Source: JANNBN01 sp963763885 (GTDB lineage: Bacteria; Actinomycetota; Acidimicrobiia; Acidimicrobiales; JANYDT01). From it: DNA of 64,000 nucleotides. Position numbers and translations under genes: made by a program. Location of the stretch: the NCBI GenBank assembly GCA_963763885.1, contig CAVXQD010000007.1:1488001-1552000 (forward strand), read 5' to 3'. Shown piece by piece: positions 58,502 to 64,000 of the stretch (position 1 is the first letter of the stretch; every line of letters begins with the position of its first letter). The notes beneath the pieces are model-generated. The model did not search any database. It saw nothing but the letters and a program-made list of their open reading frames with translations, and had not been told where the DNA came from.

Positions 58502-58939
58502 GGAATCGGCTACGGACGCAAGCTGCTTCTTCCACCTTTCGTTCTCCAACGTTGACACCCCCGCAACCAACCAGGCGCGAAACCGGTCAAAATTGCCGGG
58601 GCGACGCAACGTTGGTAGCGCTGAACCCAACGTTGGTTGCGGAAGGGTGCACTGTTCTCAGTGGCCAGCGAGCCCATAGGCGCCAGGCACTTCTCAGTGG
58701 TGGCCGACGCGTCATCGTCGTGGCTCGAGAATTGGCGGGTGAACAGACGAAAGCGGGCAAGACCTATTTGTTTCCAGACCCGGCTTGACGTGTTCTGCCC
58801 TCGGTTTCTCAAAGGGAGAAGCGCCAGCGCCTTCTCAACGGTCGATCAGAATCACGACGTTTACGCCCGTCACCTCGTCACCACCACGCGGGCGCGCTTC
58901 TTCGGCTCGCGTTGATAGTTGTACTTACTACTCGCTGGC
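58502..58939. other. Non-coding stretch with repeated CAACGTTG palindromes
   Basis: 438 bp between convergent genes with no credible coding sequence; the short frames present have no domain likeness. The left part carries three copies of an 8-bp palindrome (58547-58635). Confidence 0.5.
58547..58635. repeat. Three CAACGTTG palindromes on one helical face
   Basis: Copies at 58547-58554, 58607-58614 and 58628-58635. Start-to-start distances are 60 and 21 bp, near whole numbers of DNA turns. The last two sit in similar contexts (GCAACGTTGG, CCAACGTTGG). They could be sites for a dimeric protein, although no promoter is near. Confidence 0.4.
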
Positions 58940-60136
58940 TTACAGCAGCGTGGGGTGCGCTGATGGTGGGGGTGGGCCGTGGATGGTTGAGCCGTTCGGG
59001 TACACCGCTATCAGCGTCGTGTCTTGCCATTGGAGTTTGACACCGCGCCGGTGTAACTCCCGGTGGTGGTAGCGGCAGAGCATGACGAGGTTGGGGAGTT
59101 CGTGTGTTCCACCGTTTTCGCGTTCACGGAGGTGGTGGATCTCACAGAACCGGGCTGGCTGGTTACAGCCACCCATCCGACAACCACGGTCACGGATGGC
59201 GACCGCCTTACGGTTCCTGGTCGGGATGACCGATACCGGAGTTCCAACGTCGAACACGTCACCATTCAACGTCGCAGCCACCGCCGTGATTGTCGAATCG
59301 CATAACACTTGGGAAAGTTCCCAGTTCCGCAAGAACCAACCGTTGGTTGTGTGCGCTGAACCGTCGGCTGCGTGGAACACCACATTCACATTCGGGCGTT
59401 CATTCCCAACCGACGGCCGGTCACCGTTCGCCAGAGATTCCAAGCACACATCAACGAGCGCGTCCGCGCGTCGTTGTGCTGGGCTGCGAACATCATCAAC
59501 GTCAGGTTTCATCGCTGCGGCCAACGCGGCTTGCACGGCCTCACCCGCGACAGGGTCAAGCACACCATTGATCCGCCACGTCCCATCCAACAATTGGGAA
59601 AGCTGCAGCCGACGGGCCGTGTGAGCATCATCTGCCGCGGTGGGGTCTTTGAGTTCATCGTCACAAAGCGCAACCCAACGGTTCACGACACGGGCGAACT
59701 GTGACGCGTCCAACATCGCGGCGAAATCAACAAACACATGCTGATCCCGAACAGCTAACAGTTCACGTTCCTTCGTCACCGCAACAGCAAGACACGCTAG
59801 ATGTGACGAACCGAACTTCCCGCCAGTAACCGCAGCATCAACCAGCGGAAGCAACACAAGAAGCTTCGCCCGTTGACACCGCGCCCGACCCTCACCACGA
59901 CGCGCACCCGTGGCAGCAGCGAACCAATCACCAACATCACGAAAACCCAATCCGTTAAACGACGTCCCACCAGCCGTGCAAGCAACAGCCTTAGTCAACA
60001 CCAAATCCGCACGTTCAAACACCCGCCGAACACCAGCAACATCATCCAGCCCAACCCGCCCAGAATCGACAAATTCCAACAACCGGCCCAACCCGGCAAG
60101 CAGTTCCTCCGTGATGTCTACGACCGCCGCACCCAT
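58940..60136 (-). CDS. DUF222-containing HNH endonuclease (REP13E12-like)
   Basis: 398 aa. Residues about 10-290 form the helical DUF222 domain (AKLLVLLPLVDAAVTGGKFG, LDPVAGEAVQAALAAAMKPD). The C-terminus is an HNH nuclease: AIRDRGCRMGGCNQPARFCE with IHHLRERENGG, HELPNLVMLCRYHHRELHRR. This two-domain form is abundant in Actinobacteria and related to mycobacterial 13E12 repeat proteins; often considered selfish or recombination-linked. Confidence 0.9.
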   Translation of the reverse strand: MGAAVVDITEELLAGLGRLLEFVDSGRVGLDDVAGVRRVFERADLVLTKAVACTAGGTSFNGLGFRDVGDWFAAATGARRGEGRARCQRAKLLVLLPLVDAAVTGGKFGSSHLACLAVAVTKERELLAVRDQHVFVDFAAMLDASQFARVVNRWVALCDDELKDPTAADDAHTARRLQLSQLLDGTWRINGVLDPVAGEAVQAALAAAMKPDVDDVRSPAQRRADALVDVCLESLANGDRPSVGNERPNVNVVFHAADGSAHTTNGWFLRNWELSQVLCDSTITAVAATLNGDVFDVGTPVSVIPTRNRKAVAIRDRGCRMGGCNQPARFCEIHHLRERENGGTHELPNLVMLCRYHHRELHRRGVKLQWQDTTLIAVYPNGSTIHGPPPPSAHPTLL

Positions 60137-60420
60137 ACAAGAACCCTACCACACCACTACGAACATGTGTTCGAAACTGATCACAATTCGAAGAATATTT
60201 CCGTCTCAAACACCCCCACAACCAGCCACAACACACCCCCACCCGACAAAGACCCACCAGCCGGCGGAGAGGGTTGGTGGCGAGGAAACCAGCGAAGTGG
60301 GAGGGGGGTGACCCGAAGGAAGGGGCCCGTTGCGCGCAGCGAAGCGAGCACAGTGGGAAGGGGCCGGAGGAGGCAGGACCCGCCTCCCACGCAGCGGATC
60401 CAGGGACGCAGGGCCTGGCC
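60137..60420. other. Non-coding G-rich gap
   Basis: 284 bp between two minus-strand genes. The right half is purine-biased and low complexity (GAGGGTTGGTGGCGAGG, GCGCAGCGAAGCGAGC). I see no RNA gene, open frame or strong hairpin. Confidence 0.4.
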
Positions 60421-61131
60421 TTACGACAGGAATCGCAGGACGGCGTCGATGAAGCCGAAGTCCTCTGGGGTAGCGAAGTGGTCGCAACGCTTCAGAACTT
60501 TCAGCTCGCCATTTGGGAACGCGGCCGCCAGCTGATCCGCCGGGAAGGCAAAGTCCGCATCGCCGATCACCACCAACACCTTGGACGTGACGGCGTTGCA
60601 CCGTTCAGCCGTCACGGGGTCGGCCGGCATCGGCCGACGCATCACCGCGGCCAGGGCAACTGGATCGTTGCCCGGAGCGTGTGCGTGGCCAACCATTGCT
60701 TTGGTGGTTCCGTCTGCCGAGTCACCGGTTTCGATCGCCTCAGCAACCTTTTCACCAAGACCGCTGCCGCCGTCGAACAGGTTGTTGCCGATGCCTGCCA
60801 GCACCACCTTGCCGAACCGGTCGGGGTTACGCACCATGGTCTGCAACAGCGTCATGGCCCCAAGTGAAAACCCGATGGCGTCGACTGGCCCATCAGGGAG
60901 CGCATCCAGCACACGTTGGGTCATATCTGCGTAGTCCGCTGGATTGTGGGGTTTGGGCGCTTCACCGTGACCAAGCAGATCAATGCCGATGACGGGCCGC
61001 CCCTCTTCTTCGATCAGCGTCGACACGCCGGGCGTCTTCCACGTGCGGTCGAATGATCCACCCCAGCCGTGCACCATCACCACGGGAGGGCCAGAGATGG
61101 GAATGGGACGGGAGCTGCGCATCGTACTCAC
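60421..61131 (-). CDS. Alpha/beta hydrolase
   Basis: 236 aa. VMVHGWGGSFDRTW is the oxyanion-hole HG motif. AIGFSLGAMTLLQT holds the nucleophile Ser in G-x-S-x-G, with Asp in VVIGDADFAFPAD and His in LKRCDHFATPED completing the triad. Length and loop pattern fit small esterase/lactonase-type enzymes. Substrate not readable. Confidence 0.87.
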   Translation of the reverse strand: MSTMRSSRPIPISGPPVVMVHGWGGSFDRTWKTPGVSTLIEEEGRPVIGIDLLGHGEAPKPHNPADYADMTQRVLDALPDGPVDAIGFSLGAMTLLQTMVRNPDRFGKVVLAGIGNNLFDGGSGLGEKVAEAIETGDSADGTTKAMVGHAHAPGNDPVALAAVMRRPMPADPVTAERCNAVTSKVLVVIGDADFAFPADQLAAAFPNGELKVLKRCDHFATPEDFGFIDAVLRFLS

Positions 61132-61169
61132 ACCACGTTTCTAGCAACCGTGCGGTGTGCGTTACAGAT

Positions 61170-63665
61170 TCACGCCTTCTTGAGCGGCGTCCACGCCAGC
61201 AAGAAGCGTTTCAGGCCGACTCCAGCAAAGTTGACGGCAGCCTCGGTCTTGTCACCTTCGCCGGCCAGTTCCGTGATGGTGCCCTCGCCGTAACGACCAT
61301 GAACAATTCGATCGCCAACTTCGAGCTGCAACGATTCGGCCCCGGTGGTTTTGGCTGGCGACGCCGACTTCCCGGAACGGATTGCTGCTTCAACCACATC
61401 GTCTCGGTGCGCACTGCCGCCGAACACGCGACCCGACGTGTCGTCATTTGAACTGCGAGACGATCGGCCGCGTTCTTCGCGATAGTCCCACGACCGACCA
61501 GAGTCGCTCCATTGCCCGCCGCGTTGTTTGGCGCCTTGGACCGTGATGAGGTCTTGGGGGATCTCGTTGACGAAGCGGCTGAGCGGGTTGTACTGGGTTG
61601 CGCCGAACAGACTGCGACACCACGCATGCGTGAGGTAAAGGCGTTCTCGGGCGCGGGTGATGCCGACGTAGGCGAGGCGCCGCTCTTCCTCCAACTCGTG
61701 CGGTTCGCCAAGGGAACGAACGTGTGGAAACACGCCGTCTTCCATACCAACCAGAAACACCACGGGATACTCGAGACCCTTGGCCGTATGCAGCGTCATG
61801 AGCGTGACCTGTGTACCGTCGGCGTCGATTTCGTCCGAGTCAGCAACCAGCGACGTGTTCTCGAGAAACTCCTGCAACGTTTCGTATTCACGTGCCTGAC
61901 CGATGAGTTCCGTGAGGTTCTCGATGCGACCTGCCGCTTCGATGCCACCTTCAGCTTCGAGTTCAGCGCGGTATCCGGTGCGGTCCAGGACTGCGTCGAT
62001 GACGGCTGCGGGACCGCCCTCGACCTCGCGTAAACCGTCGACGATTTTCAACAGGTCGTTGACACCCCGGAGTGCTTTACCGGACAGCCCAGCCGATTCG
62101 GCTTCTGGCAGCACTCGGTAGAACGGCTTTCCATGCATGCGCGCCCATGCATCGAGCCGGCCGAGCGATGTGTCGCCAACCCCACGCTTGGGCACGTTGA
62201 CGATGCGTTTCAGCGACACCTCGTCTGATGGGTTGGCAACGACGCGAAGATATGCGAGCAGATCTTTTACTTCACGCCGGTCGTAGAAGCGTGTGCCACC
62301 CACAACCTTGTACGGGATTCCCACCTTGGTGAGACCCTCTTCGACCGCACGCGAGGACGCATTGGTGCGGTAAAACACGGCGAAGTCGCTCCATTGGCGC
62401 CCGTCCAACTGGCGGACGCGGTCTATCTCACGAGCGATGAACCCGGCTTCGTCTCGCTCGTCTTCGGCGTGAAAACGGACGATCTGTTCGCCGCTGCCGA
62501 AGTCTGACCAGAGGCGCTTCTTCTCTCGCCCGGTGTTCTGCTCGATAACCGCGTTGGCGGCGTCGAGGATGTTCTGACTTGACCGATAGTTCTGGTCCAA
62601 CACAACCTGTTGGCGGTCTGTGAACGTGCGATCGAACTCCAAGATGTTGCGGACGTCTGCACCGCGGAATCTATAGATGGACTGATCGCCATCGCCAACC
62701 ACCGTGACATTGCGATGTTCAGCTGCGAGCAGGTGGACCAGTTCGTTCTGCGCCGCGTTGGTGTCTTGGTATTCGTCGACAAGGACGTGCTGGAATCGAG
62801 TGCGGTAGTGCGACAACACCTCGGGCTCGGCCCGAAGAAGTTGCACGCAGACAAGCAACAGATCGTCGAAGTCCATCGCGCTGGCCGCGAGGAGACGTCG
62901 TTGGTATTCGGCGTAGACCTCGGCGATACGACGTTCGAAGATGTTTGATGCGCGCGCCGCGTATGCCGTGGCGTCCAGCAGTTCGTTCTTGGCCGCAGAG
63001 ATGGTGGAGTGAACGGTGCGAGGCGGGAACTTCTTTGGGTCGAAGTTGAGGTCTCTGAGGACGTACTGCACCAGACGGACTGCGTCTGCTTGGTCGTAGA
63101 TGGTGAAGCTGGAGCGGAATCCGAGGCGGTGCGCGTCTCGGCGAAGGATACGAACGCACGCCGAGTGGAACGTGCACACCCACATACGCTCGGCCACTGG
63201 GCCAACCAGCTCTGCCACGCGCTGCTTCATCTCGTCGGCGGCTTTGTTGGTGAACGTGATTGCGAGGATGGCGAACGGCGAGACGCTGCGTGCACCAATG
63301 AGATACGCGATTCGGCGTGTGAGCACCCGTGTCTTGCCAGATCCGGCGCCAGCCACAACGAGCAACGGCGACCCGGCGTGGACCACTGCGTCGTATTGAG
63401 GGCCGTTGAGGCCGGCCAGCAACTCTTCCGGCGTAGCGCGCCGGTGCCGGCGTGGAGCGGGGGGGTCTTCTCGGAGCAAGTCCACGTCTACATCGGAAGC
63501 TGCCCAGTCCTGCGGGGGCGCATCTCTATCATCGGGCGGCGGAGCCCCTGGTTCCGGCGGACGGGTGCGCCCACGGAGGTCGAACAAACTGCGCGGCGCA
63601 GTGGTCTCGGGTGGTTGAAACCCGGACCGAGGTTCGAAAAGGGTGGGCGGAGCCGCGTCTGACAT
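61170..63665 (-). CDS. pcrA: ATP-dependent DNA helicase PcrA/UvrD
   Basis: 831 aa superfamily 1A helicase, 3'-5'. GLNGPQYDAVVHAGSPLLVV and AGAGSGKTRVLTRRI (Q-motif and Walker A), DEYQDTNAAQNELV (motif II), VGDGDQSIYRFRGAD (motif III), LDQNYRSSQNIL (IV), VTLMTLHTAKGLEYP (V) and YVGITRARERLYL (VI) are all intact. An N-terminal Pro-rich tail of about 80 residues and a C-terminal Tudor-like domain (VGDRIVHGRYGEGTITEL) follow the PcrA plan. Acts in repair and displacement of RecA or RNA polymerase. Confidence 0.97.
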   Translation of the reverse strand: MSDAAPPTLFEPRSGFQPPETTAPRSLFDLRGRTRPPEPGAPPPDDRDAPPQDWAASDVDVDLLREDPPAPRRHRRATPEELLAGLNGPQYDAVVHAGSPLLVVAGAGSGKTRVLTRRIAYLIGARSVSPFAILAITFTNKAADEMKQRVAELVGPVAERMWVCTFHSACVRILRRDAHRLGFRSSFTIYDQADAVRLVQYVLRDLNFDPKKFPPRTVHSTISAAKNELLDATAYAARASNIFERRIAEVYAEYQRRLLAASAMDFDDLLLVCVQLLRAEPEVLSHYRTRFQHVLVDEYQDTNAAQNELVHLLAAEHRNVTVVGDGDQSIYRFRGADVRNILEFDRTFTDRQQVVLDQNYRSSQNILDAANAVIEQNTGREKKRLWSDFGSGEQIVRFHAEDERDEAGFIAREIDRVRQLDGRQWSDFAVFYRTNASSRAVEEGLTKVGIPYKVVGGTRFYDRREVKDLLAYLRVVANPSDEVSLKRIVNVPKRGVGDTSLGRLDAWARMHGKPFYRVLPEAESAGLSGKALRGVNDLLKIVDGLREVEGGPAAVIDAVLDRTGYRAELEAEGGIEAAGRIENLTELIGQAREYETLQEFLENTSLVADSDEIDADGTQVTLMTLHTAKGLEYPVVFLVGMEDGVFPHVRSLGEPHELEEERRLAYVGITRARERLYLTHAWCRSLFGATQYNPLSRFVNEIPQDLITVQGAKQRGGQWSDSGRSWDYREERGRSSRSSNDDTSGRVFGGSAHRDDVVEAAIRSGKSASPAKTTGAESLQLEVGDRIVHGRYGEGTITELAGEGDKTEAAVNFAGVGLKRFLLAWTPLKKA

Positions 63666-63821
63666 GGCTGTACCACCCTAGGTGGAGGGTGTGACAACGC
63701 GAGGAAGGGTTGAAGACCGGTTGCATCGTTCGCGCAAAGAGTTCGGTACTGATGGCCCGTTCACCCGGACACCTGTAATCATCGGATTTAGGCACCACGC
63801 AGCAACGTCGATGCCCTATGC

Positions 63822-64000
63822 GTGAAGCACAGAGAGCTCACCCGGGAGTTGGATCGGGAATCAGCCAGGAACCTCAAGTCACTGGCCCTTTTCGGAATCC
63901 CAGGGATGATTGCGGCTGTTGCCGCGTTGTGGCCGACGGTTAGTCACGGTGTTCTCGTTGGGTCAACCATTGTTGGTTCCGCGGGTTCTGTCCTCACATG
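63822..64000 (+). CDS. Membrane protein, 5' end only
   Basis: At least 59 codons from a GTG at 63822, open to the window end. Hydrophilic start MKHRELTRELDRESARNLKS, then two likely hydrophobic segments (LALFGIPGMIAAVAALWP and VLVGSTIVGSAGSVLT). Divergent from pcrA. Too short to assign. Confidence 0.5.
   Translation, partial: MKHRELTRELDRESARNLKSLALFGIPGMIAAVAALWPTVSHGVLVGSTIVGSAGSVLT

Overview
The window is high-GC, densely coded chromosomal DNA from an actinobacterium. DUF222-type HNH endonuclease, CtpE-like P-type ATPase, an ECF42-type sigma factor with its DGPF partner, many SDRs, SCP2-type thiolase/DUF35 and acyl-CoA genes, and sucCD near pcrA all fit Actinobacteria, plausibly Acidimicrobiia (Ilumatobacter-like). 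The class-level placement is inference from gene content only.

Layout. 1-5.2 kb: 3' part of cobQ, a Tsr3-like gene, and a minus-strand lipid/sterol-type set (DUF35, SCP2-like thiolase, SDR, dienelactone hydrolase with a broken 5' end). 5.4-12.7 kb: an orphan LanC-like cyclase with a CCG zinc motif, a secreted cyclase-family hydrolase, phosphoglucomutase, azoreductase and a CtpE-like ATPase. 12.8-19.3 kb: a truncated XRE regulator abutting a His-rich thioredoxin-reductase/methyltransferase fusion, an unusual GerE-NB-ARC regulator, and small secreted proteins. 19.3-24.1 kb: SDRs, a frameshifted cytochrome P450, an ABM-domain protein, a methyltransferase and an HNH nuclease. 24.1-36.6 kb: a co-directional catabolic cluster under IclR and TetR regulators (acyl-CoA dehydrogenase, CoA-transferase, SDR, two old-yellow-enzyme-type reductases, Rieske oxygenase, acyl-CoA ligase, SnoaL-like and PNPOx-like proteins), with a 25-bp perfect palindrome over the tetR stop just upstream of the Rieske gene.

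36.7-40.4 kb is the main accessory region. A MazEF-like pair with an 11-11-11 inverted-repeat operator is followed by a degraded integrative element. A 48-bp direct repeat of the 3' half of tRNA-Arg(ACG), from the anticodon loop through CCA, bounds about 2.7 kb holding a two-gene type IV (AbiEi/AbiEii-like) toxin-antitoxin pair and an 88-aa integrase stub next to the intact tRNA. The element looks fixed in place by loss of the integrase, with the TA pair retained.

40.5-50.9 kb is an extracellular polysaccharide locus: two methyltransferases, GT11 fucosyltransferase, Wzx-like flippase, GT2 and GT4 glycosyltransferases, GDP-fucose synthase and an initiating phosphoglycosyltransferase. 51-64 kb is mostly core: tRNA-Ser, GNAT, DUF418, ECF42/DGPF, LysR with a divergent 44-aa membrane protein, sucD/sucC, a DUF222 HNH gene, an alpha/beta hydrolase and pcrA, ending in a membrane gene cut by the window edge.

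Four apparent reading-frame lesions (P450 twice, dienelactone hydrolase 5' end, mazE start) should be checked against reads, because they could be assembly indels rather than decay.
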